Origin: Solirubrobacteraceae bacterium
GTDB lineage: Bacteria; Actinomycetota; Thermoleophilia; Solirubrobacterales; Solirubrobacteraceae
Reading direction: 5' to 3'
NCBI GenBank assembly: GCA_030681525.1
Contig: JAUXSD010000241.1
Span: 1 to 54,910, forward strand
Length of the DNA stretch: 54,910 bases
Positions 15,361 through 23,325 of this stretch are shown here, one piece after another. The first letter of the stretch is position 1, and each line of letters opens with the position of its first letter. The translations under genes and the position numbers were made by a program. Below the pieces are notes generated by a model. It was not told the origin of the DNA and searched no databases. It saw only the letters and a list, made by a program, of their open reading frames with translations.

Positions 15361-16578
15361 ATGGGCGGCGGCGAACCGAAGCGGATGTCGATCGAGGAGG
15401 CCAGGCGCCTCGTGCTCGAGCGGGTCAGCCGCCTCGACGGCGAGGCGGTCGCGCTGGACGACGCGCTGGGACGCGTCCTCGCGCAGGACGCCGTCGCGCC
15501 CAACGACCTGCCGCCGTTTCATTCCTCGGGCATGGACGGGTTCGCGGTCCTGGCCGGCGACACGGCCGACGCTCCGGTCGCGCTGCGGATCATCGGCGAG
15601 GCGCGCGCGGGCCTGCTGGCGGCCGAGCCGGTCACCCACGGCACCGCGATCCGCGTGTCGACCGGTGCGGTGATCCCCGCGGGCGCCGACGCGGTCGTGC
15701 GCCAGGAGCTCACCGAGATCGAGGACGGCGCGGTGATCGTCAACGAGGAGGTCCCCCCGGGCAACGACGTGCGCTACGCCGGCGAGGACATCCCGGCGGG
15801 GGAGACGATCCTGCACGCCGGGACGCTGCTCGGCGCGGCCGAGATCGGCGCGCTCGCCGCGGTGAACATCGCGCGGCCGGTCGTGGTCCGGCGGCCGCGG
15901 ATCGCGCTCGTCAGCACCGGCGACGAGCTCGTCTCGCCCGGCCCCGAGCTCGAGCCCGGCCAGATCCGCGACGGCAACGCGCCCGCGCTGACCGCCGCGA
16001 CCCGCGCGGCGGGCGGGGAGATCGTCACGAGCCTGCGCGTCGGCGACGACCGCGCGGCGACCGTCGAGATCCTCGGCGGCGCGCTCGAGGGCGCGGACAT
16101 CGTCGTCACGGTCGGCGGCGTGTCGGTCGGCCCGCACGACCACGTCCGGCCGGCGCTCGAGGCGCTCGGCGCCGAGCAGGTCTTCTGCCGGGTGAGCCTC
16201 AAGCCCGGCGGCCAGGTCTGCTTCTACGTGGCGCCGGCCGGTGAGCTGGCGTTCGCGCTGCCCGGCAACCCCGCCTCCGCGCTGACCGCGTTTCGCGTGC
16301 TCGCCGTGCCGGCGATCCACGGGATGCTCGGCCGCAGCCTCAAGCTGCAGACCACGCGCGGGATCGCCGAGACCGACCTCATCGGCACGATCGGCCGCAC
16401 GTCGGTGATCCGCTGCCATGCCGAGATGCACGACGACGGCTGGCACGTGACCCCCAACGGCGACCAGCGCTCGCACATCCTCACCTCGATGCTCGGACTG
16501 CCGGTCATCGCGCTCGTGCCGGAGGACTGCGAGGTCCTGCGCGCCGGCGAGCCCGTGGACATCGAGTTCGTCGGCTGA
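15361..16578 (+). CDS. moeA: molybdopterin molybdenumtransferase
   Basis: A 405-residue MoeA. Domain order is standard: N-terminal LPPFHSSGMDGFAV (about 51-64), the beta-rich RVSTGAVIPAGADAVV segment, then the MoCF-type domain with VSTGDELVSPG, GQIRDGNAPALTA and VTVGGVSVGPHDHV, and a beta-barrel C-terminus. It inserts molybdate into adenylylated molybdopterin. The usual GGxSxG is GGVSVG here. Its neighbours include a YqeB-type factor for molybdenum hydroxylases, consistent with a molybdoenzyme encoded elsewhere. Confidence 0.94.
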   Translation: MGGGEPKRMSIEEARRLVLERVSRLDGEAVALDDALGRVLAQDAVAPNDLPPFHSSGMDGFAVLAGDTADAPVALRIIGEARAGLLAAEPVTHGTAIRVSTGAVIPAGADAVVRQELTEIEDGAVIVNEEVPPGNDVRYAGEDIPAGETILHAGTLLGAAEIGALAAVNIARPVVVRRPRIALVSTGDELVSPGPELEPGQIRDGNAPALTAATRAAGGEIVTSLRVGDDRAATVEILGGALEGADIVVTVGGVSVGPHDHVRPALEALGAEQVFCRVSLKPGGQVCFYVAPAGELAFALPGNPASALTAFRVLAVPAIHGMLGRSLKLQTTRGIAETDLIGTIGRTSVIRCHAEMHDDGWHVTPNGDQRSHILTSMLGLPVIALVPEDCEVLRAGEPVDIEFVG

Positions 16579-16600
16579 CGCCGAGCGGCGGACTCTGCGG

Positions 16601-17482
16601 ATGCCGGCCTGCCGCGTGGCGCTCGCAACCTGCGCCGAGCACCGCGACCTCGACGCCGAGGGGCGCCTGCTGCTCGGAGCGCTCGGCGATCTCGGCGTCG
16701 ACGCCCGGCCGGTGGTCTGGAACGAGGAGCCGCCCGGCGGCTGGGAGCGGTTCGACCTCGCCGTCGTCCGCGCGACGTGGGACTACACGTTCGCGCTCCC
16801 GCGCTTTCTGGAATGGACACGGGCGGTCGGCGACGCCAGGCTGCTCAACCCGCCCGGCGTCATCGCCTGGAACGCCGACAAGCGCTACCTCATCGATCTC
16901 GCCGGCGCCGGCATCCGCACGATCGCGACGCATCACCTCGCGCCCGGTGCACCGTTCACGCCTCCGCCGGGCCGCTTCGTCGTCAAGCCCGCGGTCGCCG
17001 GCGGCGCCCGCGGCGCGCAGGCCTTCGACGAGGCGCGACACGAGCAGGCGCGGGCGCACGTCGCCAAGCTCCACGCCGCCGGTCACGATCTGCTCGTGCA
17101 GCCCTACCTCGACGCCGTCGACGGCGACGAGGGCGAGACCGCGCTCGTCTTCATCGAGGGCGAGCTGTCGCACGCGATGCGCAAGGGGCCGCTGCTGGCC
17201 CTCGACGTCGCGCCGGTGCAGACGGGCTTTCGCGCCGAGCAGATGAGCGTCGTCGCCGCGCCCGCTCCCGACGTCGTCGCGCTCGGCCGGCGCACGCTCG
17301 CCGAGGTCCACGATCGCTTCGGCGGGCCGCTGCTCTACGCCCGTGTCGACGTGCTGCGCGACGGGGCCGGCGAGCCCGCCGTGCTCGAGCTCGAGCTCAT
17401 CGAGCCGTCGCTGTTTCTGGACTTCGTCCCCGGCACGGCGCAGGCGCTGGGCCGCGCCATCCTCGCGCGCCTTCCCGGGTAG
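16601..17482 (+). CDS. ATP-grasp domain protein
   Basis: A 293-residue protein. The N-terminal part reads FDLAVVRATWDYTF and LNPPGVIAWNADKRYLIDLAGAGI, typical of RimK/glutathione-synthetase-like ATP-grasp enzymes and of the cycloserine-ligase (DcsG) branch. FVVKPAVAGGARGAQ is the ATP-binding lysine and glycine loop. LLVQPYLD, RVDVL and LELELIEPSLFLDF give the late Mg-binding residues. It probably ligates a carboxylate to an amine; the substrate is unknown. It lies between moeA and the yqeB-like gene, 22 nt after moeA. Confidence 0.83.
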   Translation: MPACRVALATCAEHRDLDAEGRLLLGALGDLGVDARPVVWNEEPPGGWERFDLAVVRATWDYTFALPRFLEWTRAVGDARLLNPPGVIAWNADKRYLIDLAGAGIRTIATHHLAPGAPFTPPPGRFVVKPAVAGGARGAQAFDEARHEQARAHVAKLHAAGHDLLVQPYLDAVDGDEGETALVFIEGELSHAMRKGPLLALDVAPVQTGFRAEQMSVVAAPAPDVVALGRRTLAEVHDRFGGPLLYARVDVLRDGAGEPAVLELELIEPSLFLDFVPGTAQALGRAILARLPG

Positions 17483-17488
17483 TCGGGG

Positions 17489-17494
17489 TACGGT
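17489..17494 (+). promoter_or_regulatory. leaderless-type -10 element TACGGT
   Basis: TACGGT is 6 nt before the GTG at 17501. It gives the yqeB-fluC genes a possible promoter of their own inside the run. Confidence 0.5.
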
Positions 17495-17500
17495 CCCGCC

Positions 17501-18292
17501 GTGGCACGCGTGCTCATCCGCGGCTCGGGCGACGTCGCCTCGGCGGTCGCCCACATGCTGCTGCTCGGCGGACACACGGTCGTCGTCCACGACGTCGCGC
17601 TGCCGGCGGCGCCGCGCCGCGGGATGGCGTTCGCCGACGCGATCTTCGACGGATCCTGTGAGCTCGACGGTGTCCGCGCCCGCCGCGTCGAGCTCGAGGA
17701 GCTCCGCGCCGCCGCGCCGGGGGGCGACGAGGTGCTCGTCAGCGTCGCGCCCGCGCTCGGCGACGTGCTCGCGACCGTCGCGCCCGCGGTTCTCGTCGAC
17801 GCGCGGATGCGCAAGCGCGTCCAGCCCGAGCCCCAGCGCGGGCTGGCGCCCCTGACGATCGGCCTCGGTCCGAACTTCGTCGCCGGCGAGACGACCGACC
17901 TGGCGATCGAGACGCAGTGGGGCGAGGAGCTTGGTGCGATCGTGGCGCAGGGCGCGACGAAGCCGCTCGGCGGCGAGCCGCGGGCCTTCGCGGGCCACGC
18001 CCGCGACCGCTTCGTCTACGCCCCGGTCGGCGGCGTCATGCGCACCCGGGCGCAGATCGCGCAGCGCGTCGCCGCCGGGGAGGTCGTCGCGACGATCGAC
18101 GCCGAGCCGCTGCGCGCGCCGCTGGACGGGATCCTGCGCGGGCTCGTCCACGACGGCGTGCCGGTCGCGGCCGGAGCGAAGGTGGTCGAGGTCGACCCGC
18201 GCGGGGACCTGACGAAGGTCTTCGGGATCGGGCCGCGGCCGCGGCGGATCGCCGCGGGCGTGCTGGCGGCGATCGCAGCCCGTGCGCGCTGA
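17501..18292 (+). CDS. yqeB: EF2563/YqeB-family selenium-dependent molybdenum hydroxylase factor
   Basis: A 263-residue protein starting ARVLIRGSGDVASAVAHMLLLGGHTVVVHD, the Rossmann-like opening of the EF2563/YqeB family. It continues VLVDARMRKR, ITIGLGPNFVAGETTDLAIET and a C-terminal half with VYAPVGGVMRTRAQIAQRV and DGILRGLVHDGV. The family goes with maturation of selenium-dependent molybdenum hydroxylases, related to the XdhC group. The hydroxylase is not in the window. The symbol follows the family name and is tentative. Its 3' end overlaps fluC by 11 nt. Confidence 0.8.
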   Translation: MARVLIRGSGDVASAVAHMLLLGGHTVVVHDVALPAAPRRGMAFADAIFDGSCELDGVRARRVELEELRAAAPGGDEVLVSVAPALGDVLATVAPAVLVDARMRKRVQPEPQRGLAPLTIGLGPNFVAGETTDLAIETQWGEELGAIVAQGATKPLGGEPRAFAGHARDRFVYAPVGGVMRTRAQIAQRVAAGEVVATIDAEPLRAPLDGILRGLVHDGVPVAAGAKVVEVDPRGDLTKVFGIGPRPRRIAAGVLAAIAARAR

Positions 18293-18668
18293 CCGGCGCG
18301 TGCTCGCGGCGATCTTCGCCGGCGGGTTCTGCGGCACGGTCGTGCGCGCGCTCGTCGGCGAGGCGCTGCCCTACCAAACCGGCGAGTGGCCGTGGGCGAC
18401 GCTGGTCGTCAACGTCGCGGGTGCGCTCGTCCTGGGCTACGTCATCACGCGCGTCGAGGCCGGCCGCGAGCCGTTCCGCCACGCCGGGCGGCTGCTGGGC
18501 ACCGGATTCTGCGCGGCGCTGACGACGTTCTCGACGCTCCAGCTCGAGCTGCTGGAGATGCTCGACGACGACCGCTACGCGCTCGCGGCCGCCTACGCGC
18601 TCGTCAGCATCGCGGCCGGGCTGCTCGCCGTGGTCCTCACGACGCGACTCGCCGAGGACGTGCGGTGA
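18282..18668 (+). CDS. fluC1: fluoride channel FluC subunit 1 (CrcB)
   Basis: A 128-residue four-helix membrane protein of the CrcB/Fluc family. Signatures are GGFCGTVVRALVGE in helix 1, TLVVNVAGALVLGY in helix 2 (conserved Asn) and GTGFCAALTTFSTLQLE with the fluoride-lining Thr-Phe-Ser. Fluc channels are dual-topology dimers that export fluoride. It overlaps the upstream yqeB-like gene by 11 nt and the next fluC by 4 nt (GTGA). No fluoride riboswitch is visible, and there is no untranslated space for one. Confidence 0.92.
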   Translation: MRADRRVLAAIFAGGFCGTVVRALVGEALPYQTGEWPWATLVVNVAGALVLGYVITRVEAGREPFRHAGRLLGTGFCAALTTFSTLQLELLEMLDDDRYALAAAYALVSIAAGLLAVVLTTRLAEDVR

Positions 18669-19036
18669 GCGGGCCGCTGCTGCTGCTCGTCGGGCTCCTC
18701 GGCGGCGCTGGCGCGTGCGCGCGCTTCGTCGTCGACGCGGCGATCACCGCCCGCGCTGCCCGCGGGCGGCGGTTCCCGCTCGGCATTCTCGCCGTCAACC
18801 TCGGCGGCGCGTTCGCGCTCGGCGTCGCGGTGGGCGCCACGCTGCACGGCGACCGCCACAGCCTGATCGCCACCGGGCTGCTGGGCTCCTACACGACGTT
18901 CAGCACCTGGATGTTCGACAGCCACCGCCTCGCGCGCGACGGCCGCGGGCGCGCCGCCGCGCTCAACCTCGGCGCGAGCCTCGTCCTCGGCCTGCTCGCG
19001 GTCTGGCTCGGCCGCGCGCTCGGAGAGGCGTTCTAG
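18665..19036 (+). CDS. fluC2: fluoride channel FluC subunit 2 (CrcB)
   Basis: A 123-residue partner of fluC1: GGAGACARFVVDA in helix 1, GILAVNLGGAFALGV in helix 2 and GLLGSYTTFSTWMFDS in helix 3 with the conserved TTFST. Adjacent fluC pairs usually make antiparallel heterodimers with each copy fixed in one orientation. Subunit 1 has more positive charge at its N-terminus, which fits opposite topologies (inference). Translation is coupled through the GTGA overlap at 18665. Confidence 0.92.
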   Translation: MSGPLLLLVGLLGGAGACARFVVDAAITARAARGRRFPLGILAVNLGGAFALGVAVGATLHGDRHSLIATGLLGSYTTFSTWMFDSHRLARDGRGRAAALNLGASLVLGLLAVWLGRALGEAF

Positions 19037-19124
19037 GTGCCCATCGCGGCGATCGCCTCGTCCTTGTCGTAGCGCGCGAGCGCCGGAACGCCAGGAGCAC
19101 CAGGCCGGCGGCGGCGGCGCGGTG
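19037..19124 (-). other. possible 3' remnant of a small membrane-protein gene
   Basis: On the minus strand this gap encodes AGLVLLAFRRS in one frame and then RYDKDEAIAAMGT followed by a stop (19033-19035) in another. Together they look like the end of a membrane protein broken by a frameshift. The evidence is short and could be coincidence. Confidence 0.25.
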
Positions 19125-20375
19125 CTAGCGCTTCGAGGCGGGCTGGTGCAGGAACGCGACGAGCCGCCGGCGCCCGTCGTCGCCGCGACGCAGCAGCACC
19201 CGCCGCAGGCCCCCGAAGTCGGTGACCGTGGCGCTGTAGCCGCCGCGCACGCGGCGCGGCCGGTCGGCACGCAGCCAGCGGCGCACGAGCGTCCGCGCCG
19301 CGGCGCAGGTCAGACCGCGGCCGGCGGCCCGCACGTCGGACACGCCGCTCGCGCGTCCACTCCGTCCGAGGCCGCCGCAGCGGGCATCGGTGTCCGGGGC
19401 CGGGATCGCCTGCCAGTCCGGCGACTCGTCGGCCCCGGCGTAGCGCGTCAGCCGGCGCGGGTCGCCGCCCGCGGCCGGCATGACGTGGATGTCGCCGTGG
19501 GTGGCGTCGACCCCGCTCGTGTAGGCCAGCCGGCGGCCGTCGGGCGACCAGCTCGGCCCCTCGTCGTGCGCGGCGTTGGCGGTGAGCTGCACCGGGCGGC
19601 TGCCGTCGGCGCGCATGACCCAGATCTCCATGTCGCGCTCGGGGTTCGCGGCGCCGACGTCGGCGTCGCTCTCGAACGCGATCTGCCGGCCGTCCGGCGA
19701 CCAGCTGGGCGCGGAGTCGTAGGCGCCGGGCACGTCGAACAGCGGCGCCGGCACGCCGCCGCTGCGGGCCATCGAGAAGATCCCGCGGTCGGTGTCGCCG
19801 GTGGGCGACAGGATCGCGGCGTAGGCGATGCGGCGCCGGTCGGGCGCGAAGCTCGGGTAGAGCGGGGGATGCGGGGGCGCGAAGCGCACGGCCGGGTTCT
19901 CCCCGCGCGGGCCCATCTGCCAGATCGACGACTGGCGCCCGGACGCACTGCGCCGAAACAGGATCCCGCGGCCGCCGGGCAGCCAGGACGGCTGGCTGGA
20001 GGCCTGGCCGGTCGGCGTCTCGGTCAGCCGCAGATGGCGCGTGCCGCCCGCGGTCATCCGCGCGACCTCGAAGTTCACCGGCGAGTCGGGCTTGTCGATC
20101 GAGTAGGCGATGCGCGTGCCGCCGGGCGACCAGTCGGGCTGGCGGTCGGTCGCGGGGTTCGTCGTCAGCCGGCGCACGTCGCTGCCGTCGGGGCTCATGC
20201 TGAAGATGTCGAACTCCTTGGCCTGCGGGTCGGTCCGCACGCTGGAGAACGCGATCCGGCCGTTGAAGACGTCGGCCGCGGCCGGCGCGGCGAGGGTCAG
20301 CCAGACCGCCGCGCACGCCAGCGCCGCTCGCGCGCATGCACCCCGCGGCCGGGGGCGCGTGTCCGAGCCCGTCAT
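19125..20375 (-). CDS. secreted TolB-like beta-propeller (PD40 repeats)
   Basis: A 416-residue protein with a signal peptide (about residues 15-35, ending AAPAAADVF). At least five TolB/WD40-like PD40 blades follow: IFSMSPDGSDVRRLT, PDWSPGGTRIAYS, PSWLPGGRGILFR, PSWSPDGRQIAFES and PSWSPDGRRLAYTS. The C-terminal third is Arg-rich with paired cysteines (DARCGG, LTCAA). Such propellers usually bind other secreted proteins or peptidoglycan; no Pal/TolA system is evident here. A TTG start 9 nt upstream is possible, but the ATG at 20375 sits 8 nt after a TATCGT element. Confidence 0.85.
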   Translation of the reverse strand: MTGSDTRPRPRGACARAALACAAVWLTLAAPAAADVFNGRIAFSSVRTDPQAKEFDIFSMSPDGSDVRRLTTNPATDRQPDWSPGGTRIAYSIDKPDSPVNFEVARMTAGGTRHLRLTETPTGQASSQPSWLPGGRGILFRRSASGRQSSIWQMGPRGENPAVRFAPPHPPLYPSFAPDRRRIAYAAILSPTGDTDRGIFSMARSGGVPAPLFDVPGAYDSAPSWSPDGRQIAFESDADVGAANPERDMEIWVMRADGSRPVQLTANAAHDEGPSWSPDGRRLAYTSGVDATHGDIHVMPAAGGDPRRLTRYAGADESPDWQAIPAPDTDARCGGLGRSGRASGVSDVRAAGRGLTCAAARTLVRRWLRADRPRRVRGGYSATVTDFGGLRRVLLRRGDDGRRRLVAFLHQPASKR

Positions 20376-20383
20376 CCACGCCA

Positions 20384-20389
20384 ACGATA
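20384..20389 (-). promoter_or_regulatory. leaderless-type -10 element TATCGT
   Basis: Read on the minus strand, TATCGT lies 8 nt before the ATG at 20375 and would overlap the alternative TTG start, which argues against that start. Confidence 0.4.
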
Positions 20390-20493
20390 TCGGCGTTCCG
20401 GGATCTCACAGAAGCAACGAGCGTCCGATGCCGAGCTCGAGGGTGAAACTTCATCGCGATCCTCGGCCGGCCGCGGCCACAGCGACGCGCCGC

Positions 20494-22320
20494 TCATCGC
20501 CGCGTTCGCGGTGGGAAGTTCTGGTTGCGGCGAAAGACGTTGTCGGGGTCGTACACGGACTTGAGCGTGCTGAGGCGGGCGAGCTTGGCGGGTGGGTAGG
20601 CGCGCGCCACGCCGGTGGCTCCTTCGTCGCTCATCGCGTTGACGTACATGCCGCTGGCGAAGGGTTCGAGGGATGCGCCGTAGCGCCGGGCGGCGGACAT
20701 CCGCTGCTCGTCCTCGGCGCCGTCCGACCAGCGCGCCGAGGCGACGAACTCGAACAGCGCGTCGCGCTGGCTGAAGGCGCTGTCGGCGTCCGGCACCTCG
20801 GCGATCGCGCCGCCGTAGGCCTGCAGGGACGCGTCGGGGAGGTGCTCGCCGGACCCGTCGGACGTGCCCCGCAGCAGGAACGCCTCGATCGCCGCGTCCG
20901 GCAACGACCGCAGGTAGTGGCCCTTCCAGTAGCGCCGCAGCGCGTGGCCCTCGTGCGTGTCGTCCATCCGCTGCAGCTCGAGGTACGGGAGCGCCTCGAT
21001 GCGCTCGGCGACCGGGCGGCCGAGGGCGCGCAGGGCCGGGAGCAGCCGGCGGTCGAGCTCGGGCTCGCCCGCCCACACGAAGCCGATGGCGGCCACCGGC
21101 CGACCGCGCCAGCGCGACGGGAGAACCGGGGATTGCGACTCGCCGACCCAGGCGGTGAACGTCGCCGCGCGAGGGGCGGTCGCGTTCAGGTCGCGCCAGC
21201 CCCGCAGCGCCGCCGGTGCGTCGTCGAGCGCGAAGAACAGCTCGACGACGTGCGCCTGCCGGGCCACCGGGTGAAGCCGGAACTCGAACTCGGAGACGAC
21301 GCCGAAGTTGCCGCCCCCGCCGCGCAGGGCCCAGAACAGGTCGGGGTGGCCGGCCTCGTCGACGTGCCGCCTCTGGCCGTCGGCGGTGATCAGCTCGTAG
21401 GCCTGCACGTTGTCGCACGACAGCCCGAGCCGGCGCGCGAGCCAGCCCATGCCGCCGCCGAGCGTCAGCCCGCCGACGCCGGTGTGCGACACGTTGCCCG
21501 CCGTCGTGGTCATTCCATGCTTCATCGCGGCGCGATCCAGCGCGCCGAGCAGCGCCCCGCCCTGCACCCATGCGCGTCGGCGCAAGGGATCGACGCGGAC
21601 GCCGCCCATCGGTCTCAGGTCGATCATCAGGCCGTCGTCCGGGACGCACAGCCCGAGCACGCTGTGCCCGCCGCAGCGAACGCCGATCTCGAGGTCGCGC
21701 TCGCGGCCGAGGCGGATCGCCTCGGCCACGTCGTCGGCGTTGGCGCAGCGCACGATCGCCCGGGGCCGCCGCTGCACCATCGCGTTCCACACCGTCCGTG
21801 CCTCGTCGTAGCCAGGGGCCCCGTCCTCCAGGAGCCGGCCGTCCGCCGCAGCACGCATCGTCGGGCGGGGCCGCGATCGGCGGGTGGCACCGCCGCCGCG
21901 CGGACTGGTCGCACCCGCGGAAAGCCGGCGCAGCAGGCTCACGTCGTCGCGGATCGCGTCGTGCTGCACCGCGCGGCCGCTCTCGTCGAAGCGGTACAGA
22001 TGGCACTGGCGCCATTCGACCTTCTCGCCGGTGGCCGGGACCCCGAGGAGCGTGCCCTCGTGGCTTCCGGACAGCGTGCCGACGCAGATGACCGTATCGC
22101 CATCGCGCGCCAGGTGCTCGATCTGAAACCGGGCGTCGGGAACGGCGCTCCAGATGCGTTGCACGACCTGACGATGACCCTCCGGGCCGGGCGGCGTGCC
22201 CGGCAGCGCGTTGCGGTTGACGAACTGCGGCGCCGTGATCGCGTCGATCAGATCGAGGTTGCGGCCGTTGAAGGCCTGCTCCCAAAACGCGCGAACGCGC
22301 CCTTCGATGTCGCTGTCCAC
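20494..22320 (-). CDS. SnoaL-like domain fused to FAD-linked (berberine-bridge type) oxidase
   Basis: A 608-residue fusion. Residues 1-135 are a SnoaL/ester-cyclase NTF2-like domain (FWEQAFNGRNLDLIDAITAPQFVN, GTLSGSHEG). An Arg-rich linker (about 138-160) leads to an FAD-binding PCMH domain with RPRAIVRCANADDVAEAIRLG, GGHSVLG (His for covalent FAD), SHTGVGGLTLGGG and FWALRGGGGNFGVV. The C-terminal BBE box is YDPDNVFRRNQNF. The second FAD-linking Cys of bicovalent members is absent. The domains usually occur as separate proteins. The GTG at 22320 has GGGAGG just upstream; the open frame beyond it is not homologous. Confidence 0.87.
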   Translation of the reverse strand: MDSDIEGRVRAFWEQAFNGRNLDLIDAITAPQFVNRNALPGTPPGPEGHRQVVQRIWSAVPDARFQIEHLARDGDTVICVGTLSGSHEGTLLGVPATGEKVEWRQCHLYRFDESGRAVQHDAIRDDVSLLRRLSAGATSPRGGGATRRSRPRPTMRAAADGRLLEDGAPGYDEARTVWNAMVQRRPRAIVRCANADDVAEAIRLGRERDLEIGVRCGGHSVLGLCVPDDGLMIDLRPMGGVRVDPLRRRAWVQGGALLGALDRAAMKHGMTTTAGNVSHTGVGGLTLGGGMGWLARRLGLSCDNVQAYELITADGQRRHVDEAGHPDLFWALRGGGGNFGVVSEFEFRLHPVARQAHVVELFFALDDAPAALRGWRDLNATAPRAATFTAWVGESQSPVLPSRWRGRPVAAIGFVWAGEPELDRRLLPALRALGRPVAERIEALPYLELQRMDDTHEGHALRRYWKGHYLRSLPDAAIEAFLLRGTSDGSGEHLPDASLQAYGGAIAEVPDADSAFSQRDALFEFVASARWSDGAEDEQRMSAARRYGASLEPFASGMYVNAMSDEGATGVARAYPPAKLARLSTLKSVYDPDNVFRRNQNFPPRTRR

Positions 22321-22503
22321 GTCGCTGCCTCCCTGGGTGCGCCTCGGACCGTCGTTCCCCGTAAGACGGATGAGCGGGCCAGGACTCATCGCCATCCCCG
22401 CAACTTGCCCGTCGGCCTGGGCTGCGCACCTGGCGCCACGGGCTGCCGGGCTTCGAGCTGGCCACGGGTCACGCGGCGACACCCACCGCGCGCGCACTTG
22501 AGG

Positions 22504-22509
22504 CATGAT
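22504..22509 (+). promoter_or_regulatory. leaderless-type -10 element CATGAT
   Basis: CATGAT is 7 nt before the ATG at 22517. It overlaps the upstream in-frame ATGs at 22505 and 22508, which argues that 22517 is the true start. Confidence 0.4.
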
Positions 22510-22516
22510 GCGGCCG

Positions 22517-22765
22517 ATGGCTGCCACCCCCGAGGAGCTCAGCGAGGACGAGCGGCGGCGGTTGCGGCGCGCCGGAGAGCGGCTGCGCACGGCAAGCAAG
22601 GAGCTCGAGTCGCTCGTCGCGACCGAGCCGATCAAGAACCGCTGGGAGCCGGAGTCCGCGCCGCCGGAGATCCTCGATGCGGCGCGCGCCGAGCTGGCGA
22701 CGGCCTGGAGCGAGCTGGCCCGCGGCTACCGCGAGCTGCTTGGCATGGAGCTGCCGCCGGCCTGA
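22517..22765 (+). CDS. small charged helical protein, unknown function
   Basis: An 82-residue, highly charged, probably all-helical protein (SEDERRRLRRAGERLRTASKELESLV, then AARAELATAWSELARGYRELLGMEL). No cysteines, signal or membrane segment. I do not recognise the family. Codon use is typical of the genome, so it is likely real. Its last 40 nt overlap the 3' end of the convergent gene 22726-23175. In-frame ATGs at 22505 and 22508 are alternative starts. Confidence 0.6.
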   Translation: MAATPEELSEDERRRLRRAGERLRTASKELESLVATEPIKNRWEPESAPPEILDAARAELATAWSELARGYRELLGMELPPA

Positions 22766-23175
22766 CGTCCCGCGGCACGGCGCAGGCGGTAGCCGAGAAA
22801 GCGGCGACGCCCGTTGGAGGCGTCGGCGTAGGCGCGCTCGATGCAGTGCCCGGCCTGCTCGAGCTCGAAGATCGTGCCGGCGGGATCCTCGATCCCGGCC
22901 GCCGCGAGCTCCTGCTTGGCCACCGGCTGCCCGTCCGCGTCGCGCAGGACGCCGAGCAGCCTGCGCTCCGCCGACGGCGGGGCGGCGCGTGGCGCACCGT
23001 TCGGGTCGCCGCCGGTGCGCCCGTCGGCCGCGTCTCGGTGGCTGCCGCACAGCGACAGCGTCCCACCGCAGACGCCGCACGGAACCCCATGGCGAATAAT
23101 GCTCTTGGCCTCCGCGCTGCTGATGACCGCCCGGCAGCGATCGCATCGCACCAGTACCGGTGACTCCCCCGTCAT
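22726..23175 (-). CDS. zinc-ribbon protein, unknown function
   Basis: A 149-residue protein. The first 45 residues form a four-Cys ribbon: VRCDRCRAVISS, then VPCGVCGGTLSLC. A flexible Pro/Gly stretch (about 50-68) leads to a small winged-helix-like domain (AERRLLGVLRDADGQPVAKQELAAAGIEDPAGTIFELEQAG). The combination suggests a DNA- or RNA-binding regulator, but that is inference. GGGGGATC precedes the ATG. The 3' end overlaps the convergent gene ending at 22765. Confidence 0.68.
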   Translation of the reverse strand: MTGESPVLVRCDRCRAVISSAEAKSIIRHGVPCGVCGGTLSLCGSHRDAADGRTGGDPNGAPRAAPPSAERRLLGVLRDADGQPVAKQELAAAGIEDPAGTIFELEQAGHCIERAYADASNGRRRFLGYRLRRAAGRQAGGSSMPSSSR

Positions 23176-23325
23176 CTCGATCCCCCGTCCTTTGCGATGA
23201 GCCCGCGCCTCGGGATCGTCCCGGCCGCGTTCTCCCTCTCGATCCCGAGCGCGCGCCCCCTCGCGCGGCCCGCCCTGCCGAGCAAGTATGGACCCCGGTC
23301 AGGACAATGCAACCCCGGCTTGGCG

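Noticed and set aside
18200-18282. A fluoride riboswitch in front of the fluC pair
   Set aside because: The first fluC overlaps the upstream coding sequence, so no leader exists, and I found no matching structure.
20110-23163. A frame of about 1000 codons over the propeller and oxidase genes
   Set aside because: It is antisense to two well-supported genes and shows only compositional Arg/Gly/Val repeats.
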